This document shows positions 41,165-49,567 of a DNA stretch of 64,000 nucleotides, piece by piece. Position numbers and translations under genes: made by a program. The stretch is from Paenibacillus_AA sp045062745 (lineage in GTDB: Bacteria; Bacillota; Bacilli; Paenibacillales; NBRC-103111). The stretch is from NCBI RefSeq assembly GCF_045062745.1, contig NZ_JBJGED010000020.1, positions 85,424 through 149,423 on the forward strand. The letters are read 5' to 3'. The notes below the pieces were generated by a model, which saw only the letters and a list, made by a program, of their open reading frames with translations, did no database searches and was not told the DNA's origin. Each line of letters starts with the position of its first letter. Positions within the stretch are counted from its first letter, which is position 1.

Positions 41165-42234
41165 AGGTCGGCATTCTTGACATCGACTCACAGATGAAAC
41201 GTGACAACCGCGGAGAGAAGCGCAAATATCCCAATATTGCCTGCGGCAAGATTTACGGATTCCACAAGTCCCGCGGGGATGTTGTCGTTTATCCGTGGAA
41301 GGACACGCCGGTCGACAGGCTCTATATCTCCACGATATTTACCAACAGCCGCGCCACGATAGAAAAGAACCTATGGGTGTATGAGTTATTCGCGGATGAA
41401 GTGATTATCGGCGGGACAGGATGGGACGATTACTCTGTGAAGCCGTGGAAGATCTCGAGGCTACCTCCGGAGATCGAAGCGTTCGACGAGCCCCACTGGA
41501 CCTATGAGATGTACGACCTCGATTATGGGATCGGATTCTCGACTCGCGGCTGTCATGTCGGATGCTCGTTCTGCGTCGTTCCTAAAAAGGAGGGCCTGGT
41601 CGAGTATCGAGACTCTACGGTCGAAAAGCTCCTCAATCCTCGTAGCAAGCACTTAGTCCTTATGAATAATAATTCATTTGCACATCACGACTTTATGGAG
41701 GACATCGAGCAGATCAAGCACTACAACCTCTCGATCCATTGGGACCAGGCCAATGACATCACACTAGTTACGCCAGAAATAGCGGATGCGCTCCGGTCGG
41801 TGAACTATCGAAGCTTCGACGGCAGGAAAAAAGAACTGTTTTTCGCCTTTGACTTAATGGTCAAGCGGAAGCGGGATAAGACCGGGGAAATGGTCAGTTA
41901 CGACATGCTGAAAGTCGTGCCGGAAAAAGTGCGGATGCTTAAAGAAAGCGGTATCCGTCCGAGCCATCTAAAGTTTTATATGCTGATCGGATTTAACACG
42001 ACCGAGGAAGAGGACCTGGCGAGGGTGGAGTGCTTGAAGTCTTTAGGCTGTGAGATTTACCCGATGTTGTACCGCGATCTGACGGGGAAGATCGGCGTCG
42101 ACGCGACCGGAAAGCCTCAATCTTTCCACGTTCGCCCGATGCGGGACTGGATTCACACAGGGTTATATCGGAAGCAGAGCTTGCACGACTTTGATCGATA
42201 CTGGCAGCGATGGGAGGAGGTAGCGCTTAAATGA
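41161..42234 (+). CDS. Phage-encoded radical SAM protein
   Basis: 357 residues. The [4Fe-4S] motif CxxxCxxC is STRGCHVGCSFCVVP (C131, C135, C138), the style of B12-binding-domain and methylthiotransferase radical SAM enzymes. The ~125 residues before it resemble a degenerate cobalamin-binding Rossmann region (VGILDIDSQMKR, VDRLYISTIFT, EVIIGGTGWDD). The barrel follows (HLVLMNNNSFAHHDF, KFYMLIGFNT). The substrate is unknown. It sits between nucleotide-pool and DNA polymerase genes, so modification of a nucleotide, DNA or tRNA is plausible. The stop overlaps the polymerase start (ATGA). Confidence 0.85.
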   Translation: MKVGILDIDSQMKRDNRGEKRKYPNIACGKIYGFHKSRGDVVVYPWKDTPVDRLYISTIFTNSRATIEKNLWVYELFADEVIIGGTGWDDYSVKPWKISRLPPEIEAFDEPHWTYEMYDLDYGIGFSTRGCHVGCSFCVVPKKEGLVEYRDSTVEKLLNPRSKHLVLMNNNSFAHHDFMEDIEQIKHYNLSIHWDQANDITLVTPEIADALRSVNYRSFDGRKKELFFAFDLMVKRKRDKTGEMVSYDMLKVVPEKVRMLKESGIRPSHLKFYMLIGFNTTEEEDLARVECLKSLGCEIYPMLYRDLTGKIGVDATGKPQSFHVRPMRDWIHTGLYRKQSLHDFDRYWQRWEEVALK

Positions 42235-44189
42235 AAACACTCCGAATCGACGTCGAAACGTATTCCAGTGTCGACCTGAAGAAGAGCGGCATGCACCGTT
42301 ACATTGAGGCGCCGGACTTCGAGATTCTCCTGTTCGCCTTCGCGTACGACGACGACCCGGTCCGGGTGATAGACCTTGCCGACTTCGGGAGCTTGCCTCC
42401 GGATGTACTAGCCGACCTAACAGACCCGGCAGTCACCAAGACGGCGTTCAACGCGGCATTCGAGCGCGGGACGATCGCGAAGCATTTCGGGATCGAGTGC
42501 GACCCGGTCCAATGGCGCTGTACAGCCGTGCACGCGCTGACACTCGGGCTGCCGGGATACCTGGAGGGTGTCGCCGAGGTGCTGCAATTGGACGTCCAGA
42601 AGGACGCGAAGGGTAAAGCGCTGATCAAGTATTTCAGCGTCCCGTGCAAGCCAACAAAGACGAACGGCCAGCGGGCCCGGAACTACGCACACCATGACCC
42701 GGAGAAGTGGCAACAATTCGTCGAATACTGCCGGCAGGACGTCGTCGTCGAGCGGGAGATCGCCCGGAAGCTGGAGCGCTTCCAGGTCCCGGCGCATGAG
42801 TGGAAGCTATGGGCGCTCGATCAGCGAATTAACGATCGCGGCGTCCGGCTGGATCCGGTGCTCGTTCAAGCGGCCATCGCCTGTGATGCAGCGTACGAGA
42901 AGCGACTTGTCGAGGAGGCGCAGGAGATCACGGGCTTGGAGAACCCGAACAGCCTGCAGCAGCTCAAGGCATGGCTGTCGAACCGAGGGCTGGAGACGCC
43001 AGATGGGTTGTCAAAGGAGTTCATGCCGGTGCTGCTCGATGCCGCGCCGGACGAGGAGACACGCCGTGTGCTGAAGATCCGGCAGGAGATGGGGAAGACC
43101 AGCGTCGACAAGTTCAACGCCATGGCTCGCTCCATGTGTGCGGACGACCGGGCGCGCGGACTGCTGCAGTATTGCGGCGCGAATCGGACCTGGCGCTGGG
43201 CCGGGCGGCTCATCCAGGTCCAGAACCTCCCGCAAAACAAGATCGAGGACTTGGCTCTGGCCCGGGAGACACTCCGGTCCGGCGACTACGAGATGCTGGA
43301 GATGCTGTTCGGCGCCCCGCCGTTCGTGCTTTCCCAACTGATCCGGACCGCGTTCATTCCGTCGCCTGGCAGCCGGTTCATCGTCTCCGACTTCTCAGCG
43401 ATCGAGGCCCGTGTCATCGCGTGGCTGGCCGATGAGCATTGGGTGCTCGACGTATTCCGCGGCCACGGCAAAATCTACGAGGCGACAGCAGCGAACATGT
43501 TCGGCGTTCCCTTCGAGACGATCGTCAAAGGGCACAATAACTACGAGCTGCGGGCACGCGGGAAAGTAGCGGTTCTCGCCTGCGGCTACCAGGGCGGGGA
43601 GAATGCACTTGCCGCGATGGACACCAAGAAGGAGATCAACCCAGACGAATACCCACGCCTCGTTCAGCAGTGGCGGGAGGCCAATCCTAACATCCGAAAG
43701 CTCTGGTACGCCGCCGAGCGGGCTGCTGTGAAAGCTGTGCAGGAGAAGACGTCCGTCAAGCTGGCTCACGGAGTACGGTACCGCTACGAGGCGGGCATGC
43801 TGTTCGCCGACCTGCCGAGTGGCCGGAGCCTCGCTTATGTGAACCCGCGGCTCAAGGCGGACCCGAATTTCAACAAGGACGGCCTAGTGTTTGATGGTAT
43901 GGACCAGGTCAAGAAGAAGTGGATGTCGCACCGGACGTATGGCGGCCGACTCGTGGAGAACTTGGTGCAGGCGATCGCGCGGGACTGCTTAGCGGAGAGC
44001 CTGACGCGGCTCGATGGGGAAGGGTACAACGTGGTCATGCACGTACATGATGAGGCAGTGCTGGACGTACCGATCGGGACCGGCTCCGTGGAGCACGTGA
44101 CGGAGATCATGAGCCGGCCGATCAGCTGGGCGCCGGGGCTGCCGCTCGCGGCCGCCGGGTTCGAGTGCGAATTTTATCAGAAGGACTGA
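42231..44189 (+). CDS. Phage family A DNA polymerase with 3'-5' exonuclease
   Basis: 652 residues. Residues 1-~190 are a DnaQ-like exonuclease with RIDVETYS, FNAAFERG and YCRQDVVVE. The polymerase domain has the motif A region VSDFSAIEARVIAWLA, motif B around KVAVLACGYQGG and motif C HVHDEAVLDVP. There is no 5' nuclease domain. It replicates phage DNA together with the VapE-type helicase-primase and DUF2815 SSB. ATG 42231 has GGAGGAGG upstream. Confidence 0.95.
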   Translation: MKTLRIDVETYSSVDLKKSGMHRYIEAPDFEILLFAFAYDDDPVRVIDLADFGSLPPDVLADLTDPAVTKTAFNAAFERGTIAKHFGIECDPVQWRCTAVHALTLGLPGYLEGVAEVLQLDVQKDAKGKALIKYFSVPCKPTKTNGQRARNYAHHDPEKWQQFVEYCRQDVVVEREIARKLERFQVPAHEWKLWALDQRINDRGVRLDPVLVQAAIACDAAYEKRLVEEAQEITGLENPNSLQQLKAWLSNRGLETPDGLSKEFMPVLLDAAPDEETRRVLKIRQEMGKTSVDKFNAMARSMCADDRARGLLQYCGANRTWRWAGRLIQVQNLPQNKIEDLALARETLRSGDYEMLEMLFGAPPFVLSQLIRTAFIPSPGSRFIVSDFSAIEARVIAWLADEHWVLDVFRGHGKIYEATAANMFGVPFETIVKGHNNYELRARGKVAVLACGYQGGENALAAMDTKKEINPDEYPRLVQQWREANPNIRKLWYAAERAAVKAVQEKTSVKLAHGVRYRYEAGMLFADLPSGRSLAYVNPRLKADPNFNKDGLVFDGMDQVKKKWMSHRTYGGRLVENLVQAIARDCLAESLTRLDGEGYNVVMHVHDEAVLDVPIGTGSVEHVTEIMSRPISWAPGLPLAAAGFECEFYQKD

Positions 44190-44195
44190 TTATAG

Positions 44196-45770
44196 ATGCG
44201 AGAAATCGTAGTTGATAACTTCGCCGGCGGAGGCGGCGCCTCTACTGGCATCGAACTGGCAATCGGCCGCAGTGTGGACGTGGCGATCAACCATGATCCG
44301 GCGGCCATCGCGATGCACGAGGCTAACCATCCCGACACAATGCATTACTGCGAGAACGTGTGGGAGGTAGATCCGCGGGAGGTGGCTGCCGGGCGTCCTG
44401 TTGGGCTCGTCTGGCTCTCCCCGGACTGCACACACCACAGCAAAGCCCGCGGCGGGAAGCCTCGGGAGAAGAACATTCGCGGGCTCGCATGGGTGGCGGT
44501 CCGTTGGGCGGCCACGGTGAAACCACGCGTGATCATGCTGGAGAACGTCGAGGAGTTTCAGGATTGGGGCCCGCTCGATAAAGACGGCAAGCCGATCAAG
44601 GCTCAGAAGGGGCGGACGTTCCGGAGTTTCGTCAACGCACTTCGTCGGCACGGGTACCAGGTGGAATGGCGGGTTTTGCGGGCCTGCGATTACGGCGCGC
44701 CGACGACTCGAAAGCGACTATTTATGGTCATGCGTCGCGACGGCAAGCCCATCGTCTGGCCGGAGCCGACACACGCCGAACCAAAGACACCAGCGGTGCA
44801 GACAGGGCGGATGAAGCCTTATCGTACAGCTGCGGAGATCATTGACTGGAGTATCGAGTGCCCGAGCATTTTCGAGCGGAAGCGGCCGCTCGCGGAGAAC
44901 ACGATGCGCCGGATCGCCCGAGGGATGTTCAAGTACGTCATCAATAATCCGGATCCATTCATCGCTCCGTTCATTATCAAAGTGAATCACAGCCATGACG
45001 AAGCATTCCGGGGACAGCGGATCGATGAGCCGATGCAGACTATCACCGGGAAGAACGGTTGGGGCATTGTGGCGCCTCACATCACCAAGTTCCGCGGCGG
45101 GGCAACCGGGCACGGGATCGATGAGCCGCTCCACACCATAACGTCGGGGGCTGGCAGTGTTCGTCCGGCGGGCGCGGCTCACGCGCTCGGCATGGTTTCC
45201 GCATTCCTTGTACAGTATCACAGCGAGACGCAGTCTCACGAGGTCCGCGGCCAGACGCTCGACACGCCAATCATGACGCTCGACACGTCGAACCGCTACG
45301 GGCTTGTCACTGGCAACCTCATTAAGTTCCGCGGCGACAACATCGGCAGCGGGTACAACGAGCCGGTCCCGACGGTTACCGCTGGTGGATTGCACATCGG
45401 CGAGGTGAGGGCCTTCCTGGTCCACTATTATGGCGCCAGCGTCGAGCAGGATCTCCGAAGCCCGCTCGGGACGATTACAACTCATGACCGCTTCGGCCTA
45501 GTCATGATCAAAGGCACGCTTTATCAGATCGTAGACATTGGAATGCGGATGCTGACGCCCCGTGAGCTGTATAACGCGCAGGGGTTCCCGCAGACGTACA
45601 TTATCTGCCCGATCTTCAACGGGAAGCCCTTCCCGCAGGCGGAGCAGGTCGCCAAGTGCGGCAATTCCGTCTCTCCACGAATGTCGAACGTCATGGTCCG
45701 AGCTAATATGCCTGAGCTGTGCGTCCCGGAGCATACAGACAGATTTTCCTGGGAGGAGATGCTGGCATGA
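44196..45770 (+). CDS. C5-cytosine DNA methyltransferase with a repeated target-recognition region
   Basis: 524 residues. SAM motif DNFAGGGGAS (7-16), catalytic cysteine C78 in SPDCTHHSK (a PDC variant of the usual PCQ), ENV at 116-118, and RKRLF. Residues ~275-440, between catalytic and final motifs, hold about five imperfect ~40-residue units of the form [D/N]EPxxTIT followed by FxxxYxG-like strands. The last motif is QVAKCGNSVSP. It probably protects phage DNA; no restriction partner is adjacent. It starts six bases after the polymerase stop. Confidence 0.92.
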   Translation: MREIVVDNFAGGGGASTGIELAIGRSVDVAINHDPAAIAMHEANHPDTMHYCENVWEVDPREVAAGRPVGLVWLSPDCTHHSKARGGKPREKNIRGLAWVAVRWAATVKPRVIMLENVEEFQDWGPLDKDGKPIKAQKGRTFRSFVNALRRHGYQVEWRVLRACDYGAPTTRKRLFMVMRRDGKPIVWPEPTHAEPKTPAVQTGRMKPYRTAAEIIDWSIECPSIFERKRPLAENTMRRIARGMFKYVINNPDPFIAPFIIKVNHSHDEAFRGQRIDEPMQTITGKNGWGIVAPHITKFRGGATGHGIDEPLHTITSGAGSVRPAGAAHALGMVSAFLVQYHSETQSHEVRGQTLDTPIMTLDTSNRYGLVTGNLIKFRGDNIGSGYNEPVPTVTAGGLHIGEVRAFLVHYYGASVEQDLRSPLGTITTHDRFGLVMIKGTLYQIVDIGMRMLTPRELYNAQGFPQTYIICPIFNGKPFPQAEQVAKCGNSVSPRMSNVMVRANMPELCVPEHTDRFSWEEMLA

Positions 45771-46000
45771 CTGTGACGAATGGTGTGCATGATCCAGTAA
45801 ATTCGCCGTCACATTATACGATTGGCGGGATCGAGACGATCGACTACATGCGGACGAAAATGAGTCCGGAGGAATTCGCAGGCTACTGCCGCGGAAACGT
45901 GATTAAGTACATTTCTCGATCACCGCACAAAAACGGCTTGGAAGATTTGAAGAAAGCCCGCTGGTACTTGAATCGCCTAATCGAGTCAATGGAGTCATGA
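45767..46000 (+). CDS. DUF3310 family phage protein
   Basis: 77 residues. VNSPSHYTIGGIETIDYM, then FAGYCRGNVIKYISRSPHKNGLEDLKKARWYL is the DUF3310 pattern (formerly linked to phage nucleotide kinases). Function in the cell is not settled. ATG 45767 has GGGAGGAG upstream and overlaps the methyltransferase stop; its own stop overlaps the next ATG. Confidence 0.85.
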   Translation: MTVTNGVHDPVNSPSHYTIGGIETIDYMRTKMSPEEFAGYCRGNVIKYISRSPHKNGLEDLKKARWYLNRLIESMES

Positions 46001-46176
46001 TCATCCTGCGCCGACCTATTTCGAATTTCCGAAAGCAGAACCATAAGTATATATGCCGCTGCCGGGTGCGCTGTAAATACGTCTTCCTCTTCAAGCACCC
46101 GGCGGATGGCCGGACGGATTACGTCCTCTGCGAGAACAAGGCTCTCCAGGCTGCGGACATTCTGTACAACGATTAA
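45997..46176 (+). CDS. Small basic cysteine-rich phage protein (59 aa)
   Basis: ATG 45997 overlaps the DUF3310 stop (ATGA). The product is basic, with CRCRVRC near residues 20-26 and another cysteine near 45, spaced like a small zinc-binding knuckle. Coherent composition and tight overlap support it. Function unknown. Confidence 0.6.
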   Translation: MIILRRPISNFRKQNHKYICRCRVRCKYVFLFKHPADGRTDYVLCENKALQAADILYND

Positions 46177-46186
46177 GTATCAAAAT

Positions 46187-46210
46187 GAATAACGAAGGAC
46201 ATGAGGAGGA
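46187..46210 (+). repeat. Gene-junction repeat B, diverged copy
   Basis: TGAATAACGAAGGACATGAGGAGG-like sequence ahead of the 46218 gene. It matches the two exact copies below at most positions and carries the SD. Confidence 0.55.
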
Positions 46211-46217
46211 GGCCAAC

Positions 46218-46385
46218 GTGCAGATTGACAAAGAGAAGTTGCTAGAGTGGCTGGACGTTGAAATTGACCTATCGCAAGGAAATGACCCTGTTCTTAAAGC
46301 AGACAGATGGGCATTCCGACAAGTAAAAAAGGAAGTTGAGTCAGGGCGACTTGATGTTGTGACAGCCGACGGCGAACAATCCTGA
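46218..46385 (+). CDS. Small acidic phage protein (55 aa)
   Basis: GTG 46218 has AGGAGG six bases upstream; ATG 46185 in the same frame lacks an SD. The sequence (IDKEKLLEWLDVEIDLSQGN, then RWAFRQVKKEVESG) is helical and charged, a common type in phage early regions. Function unknown. The stop codon starts junction repeat B. Confidence 0.6.
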   Translation: MQIDKEKLLEWLDVEIDLSQGNDPVLKADRWAFRQVKKEVESGRLDVVTADGEQS

Positions 46386-46400
46386 ATACGGAAGGACATA
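46382..46400 (+). repeat. Gene-junction repeat B, copy 1
   Basis: CTGAATACGGAAGGACATA, beginning with the TGA stop of the upstream gene and leading to AGGAGG of the next. Confidence 0.85.
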
Positions 46401-46410
46401 GGAGGCTCGT

Positions 46411-46611
46411 ATGAGAGTTCGAATAACAAGGGGAAGGCAGCTGCTTTCCATTGCTGGGATGTGGTACAACGATCGAATTGGAGAAGAATTCGATGTGATC
46501 GACGATCCGATTCATGAAGATATGCTTGTGACTAAGCAAGAATACAAGGGCGAAATGATCGATCATAACATCTTCAAAGATGATTGCGAAATTGTAATAA
46601 ACACCGACTGA
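46411..46611 (+). CDS. Small phage protein (66 aa)
   Basis: ATG 46411 has AGGAGG upstream. The product (VRITRGRQLLSIAGMWYNDR, then GEEFDVIDD and DCEIVI) looks like a small beta barrel of the SH3 type. No known function. It is bracketed by the two exact copies of junction repeat B. Confidence 0.65.
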   Translation: MRVRITRGRQLLSIAGMWYNDRIGEEFDVIDDPIHEDMLVTKQEYKGEMIDHNIFKDDCEIVINTD

Positions 46612-46626
46612 ATACGGAAGGACATA
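46608..46626 (+). repeat. Gene-junction repeat B, copy 2
   Basis: CTGAATACGGAAGGACATA, identical over 19 bases to copy 1 and again starting at the stop codon. Confidence 0.85.
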
Positions 46627-46662
46627 AATCGCTAGAAATGCACCACAAAAGGAAGTGACCGC

Positions 46663-49014
46663 ATGGAACTAGACATCTCATTCGGCAAGCACCGCGCCGA
46701 TACGAACTGGAAACCTGAATACCTGACCTGGGAAGAGTTCGTCGACCGGCTGCGGAAGGTGCGCCGGACGGGCGAAACCATGGCGCAATACGACGCGATG
46801 AGCGTACCGAACAGGGGCAAAGCGAAGGACGGCCCGGCTTTTGTCGGCGGGCTCGTCCGCGGCGGCCGTCGGAAGAAGGAAGCGGTCGACACGCGCAGCC
46901 TCATCACGCTCGATGTGGACCGGGCCGATGACGGATTCCTGTTCGCCTGTGAGCTCATTCTCGGCGGCACGGCCTACGTCATCTACTCGACGCATAGCCA
47001 TCGGCCTACACGGCCGAAGTTCCGGCTCATTGTGCCCGTGGATCGCGCCATGAGCCCGGATGAGTACGCCGCTGTCAGCCGAAAGCTGGCCGAACAGATC
47101 GGCATGCACTACTTCGACAAGACGACGTTTCAAGTCCATCGGCTAATGTACCTCCCGTCCTGTTCCAAAGACGCTCCGGATCCCGTGCTGGATGTCTACG
47201 AGGGCGAGCCGCTCGGCGTGGATGGGGTACTGGCCGAGTACGACGACTGGCAGGACGTCATGCAGTGGCCGCGGCATGCGGAGGATAAGGCGGGGCCGCA
47301 GCTCGGCGGCAAGAAGGCGCAGGACCCGCGAGAGAAGCACGGCACGATCGGGCTGTTCTGCCGGGCGTTCACCATTGAGGAAGGCATCGACACCTTCCTC
47401 GGCGACGTCTACGTGACCGGGACGATGCCGAACCGCTACACGTACACCGGTGGCTCCAGCGGCAACGGGCTCGAGATTTATCCGGACCAGGACCTCGCCT
47501 ACTCGCACCAGGACAGCGACCCGATCGCCGACGGCCGGACATATAACCTGTTTGACCTGGTCCGTGTGCACAAGTTCGGGCATCTCGACGAGAGGGTGAA
47601 GGAGTTCACGCCGGACGCCAAAAAGCCCAGTCACCTTGCGATGGAGCATTTTGTCGTCCAACTGCCGGAGGTCAAGCGGCTCAAGATGGCGGACATCCAG
47701 GAGTCGTTCGGGGAGATGGATGACATAGAGCCGGCGGGGGAGGACCCGGAGCCCGAGGATGACAGCTGGAAAGAGCGGCTCGAGTGCCATCACAAGACCG
47801 GAGACGTCCTCCCGACGGCCGGAAACGTGGAACTCATCCTAACCCATGACGTGTGGCGCGGCGTGCTGGCCTATGACGCCTTCGGAAACGCGGAGGTCGT
47901 GCGGAAGCCACTGCCCTGGCGGGACCGGGAACGGCCACACAAGGAGTATGAGCCATGGCTCGGAGCGGACGACAAGCGGCTGCAGCATTGGTTCTCGAAG
48001 GTGTACAGCATGCGCGCATCGACGACGATCCAGAACGCCTTCACGGAGGTCGTCCACATGCACAAGTTCCATCCGATCAAGGAATATATCGAATCATTCC
48101 AGTGGGACGGCCAGCCGCGGCTCGAGCGGGTGTTTATCGACTACCTGGGCGCCGAAGACTCGCACTACGTCCGGCAGGTGACGCGAAAGATGCTGCTGGC
48201 GGCCGTGGCCCGGCTGTATCGCCCGGGATGTAAGTTCGACGAGATGCTGGTTCTCGTTGGTCCGCAGGGGGCCGGAAAGAGTTCGCTGCTGGCGAAGCTG
48301 GGGCGGGACTGGTTCTCAGATAGCCTGCGGACGTTCGAGAACAAGGAGGCCGGCGAGCACCTGCAGGCGGGGTGGATCTTCGAGATCGGCGAGTTGTCGG
48401 CCATGAAGAAGTCGGAGGTAGACGAGGTCAAGGCGTTTCTGTCGAAGACCGAGGACCGGTACCGGGTGGCCTATGATCGTCAGGTGTCGGAGTTCCCGCG
48501 GAAGTGCGTCTTCTTCGGTACGACGAATACCCGAGACTTTCTGAGAGACGAGACGGGAAACCGTCGTTTCTGGCCTGTAGACGTGGACCCGGCGCGGGCA
48601 CGACTCAACCATTGGGAGCACTTAACGGACGACGTGGTGGGGCAAATCTGGGCGGAGGCGCTGCACCTATTCAAGGCGGGGGAATCCTTGGCACTGGATC
48701 GGGAGGCCGCGGAGGCGGCGAAACACGAGCAAGCGGCACATCTGGAGATCGACCCGCGAGAAGGCATTATTCAGGAGTGGCTGGAGACGCCGGTTACGGA
48801 TGAGTTTGGCGCCGAGCCGTACCAGAGGAAGCGCGTATGCGCGGCCATGATCTGGGCCGAGTGTTTGGGTGGAAAAGTAGGTGCAATGCAAAAATGGGAC
48901 GCCCGCAACATCTGCGATATTATGCGCCGCATGCCTGGGTGGAGAGAGGTTCCGGGGCGAGTACGTGTCGCTGATTACGGCCAGCATACCGCCTTTGATA
49001 GGGTGATGCATTAA
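46663..49014 (+). CDS. VapE-family phage primase-helicase
   Basis: 783 residues. The N-terminal third holds primase-like features (SLITLDVDRADDGF, then STHSHRPTRPKFRLIVPV) of the archaeo-eukaryotic primase type. The C-terminal half is the VapE superfamily helicase with P-loop GPQGAGKSS (~533-541), IFEIGELSAM as Walker B, and FFGTTN with RRFWPVDV as sensor segments. It likely opens and primes phage DNA; an origin-like repeat region starts at its stop codon. GGAAGTGA precedes ATG 46663. Confidence 0.9.
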   Translation: MELDISFGKHRADTNWKPEYLTWEEFVDRLRKVRRTGETMAQYDAMSVPNRGKAKDGPAFVGGLVRGGRRKKEAVDTRSLITLDVDRADDGFLFACELILGGTAYVIYSTHSHRPTRPKFRLIVPVDRAMSPDEYAAVSRKLAEQIGMHYFDKTTFQVHRLMYLPSCSKDAPDPVLDVYEGEPLGVDGVLAEYDDWQDVMQWPRHAEDKAGPQLGGKKAQDPREKHGTIGLFCRAFTIEEGIDTFLGDVYVTGTMPNRYTYTGGSSGNGLEIYPDQDLAYSHQDSDPIADGRTYNLFDLVRVHKFGHLDERVKEFTPDAKKPSHLAMEHFVVQLPEVKRLKMADIQESFGEMDDIEPAGEDPEPEDDSWKERLECHHKTGDVLPTAGNVELILTHDVWRGVLAYDAFGNAEVVRKPLPWRDRERPHKEYEPWLGADDKRLQHWFSKVYSMRASTTIQNAFTEVVHMHKFHPIKEYIESFQWDGQPRLERVFIDYLGAEDSHYVRQVTRKMLLAAVARLYRPGCKFDEMLVLVGPQGAGKSSLLAKLGRDWFSDSLRTFENKEAGEHLQAGWIFEIGELSAMKKSEVDEVKAFLSKTEDRYRVAYDRQVSEFPRKCVFFGTTNTRDFLRDETGNRRFWPVDVDPARARLNHWEHLTDDVVGQIWAEALHLFKAGESLALDREAAEAAKHEQAAHLEIDPREGIIQEWLETPVTDEFGAEPYQRKRVCAAMIWAECLGGKVGAMQKWDARNICDIMRRMPGWREVPGRVRVADYGQHTAFDRVMH

Positions 49015-49262
49015 GAGATTGCTTAATGCATCATAATGCATCACCCACTGATCCCAATGATTCATTAAAAAATGCTTCATGCATCACCTTAATGAATCAG
49101 AAAACCCCTTACGCATCAAGGGATCAACGGCTACTGAATCCAATGATGCATCATAATTCTATTAAATAATAATAGGTAAATTAACCTATAAAACGCTAAT
49201 AGCTAACCTACCCGTACGTAGGTTAAACGCGTATACGTCAATACGCGCGCGTAATGAATCAT
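49004..49262. other. Candidate phage replication origin (repeats and dyads in AT-rich DNA)
   Basis: AATGCATCA occurs at 49025-49033 and 49035-49043, with related TGATGCATT (49004), ATGCATCA (49079), AATGAATCA (49091 and 49253) and ATGATGCATCAT (49143-49154). An AT-rich block at about 49155-49200 is followed by inverted repeats TAGGT/ACCTA (49172-49187), AACCTAC/GTAGGTT (49205-49224) and CGCGTAT/ATACGCG (49229-49247). There is no gene in this ~265-base gap. It follows the primase-helicase gene, the usual place for a phage origin. Confidence 0.65.
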
Positions 49263-49279
49263 CACTCAGGAGGTGGCCC

Positions 49280-49567
49280 ATGCGGGAATCAACACTGGAA
49301 CGACGATTGGTCCGTCTCGTCGAAGAACTTGGAGGCGAGGCACCTAAATGGGTGTCTCCGGGGAACCGAGGAGTACCGGATCGGATTGTGATTCTCCCAG
49401 GAGGACGAACGATCTACGTCGAGATGAAGGCGCCGGGTAAACCGCTAGAGCCCCTGCAGGTGCGGTGGGCACGAATCCTGCGTCGCCTGGGGCACGAAGT
49501 ATACAAGATTGATTCGAACGAGGACATTGATAGATTCATAGCTGAGGTGAAAGCGGATGAAGTATAA
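49280..49567 (+). CDS. VRR-NUC domain nuclease
   Basis: 95 residues. The PD-(D/E)XK core is GVPDRIVIL (D34) and YVEMKAPG (E48, K50), then LEPLQVRWARILRRLGHEV, the standard stand-alone VRR-NUC protein of phages. The family acts on branched or flap DNA, probably a Holliday-junction-type resolvase. CAGGAGGTGG precedes ATG 49280. It overlaps the helicase gene by 11 bases. Confidence 0.92.
   Translation: MRESTLERRLVRLVEELGGEAPKWVSPGNRGVPDRIVILPGGRTIYVEMKAPGKPLEPLQVRWARILRRLGHEVYKIDSNEDIDRFIAEVKADEV

Noticed and set aside
46091..46429. Minus-strand frames across the small genes at 46 kb
   Set aside because: All phage early genes here read rightward with good SDs; the opposite frames are Ser/Arg/Pro-rich and have no supporting signals.
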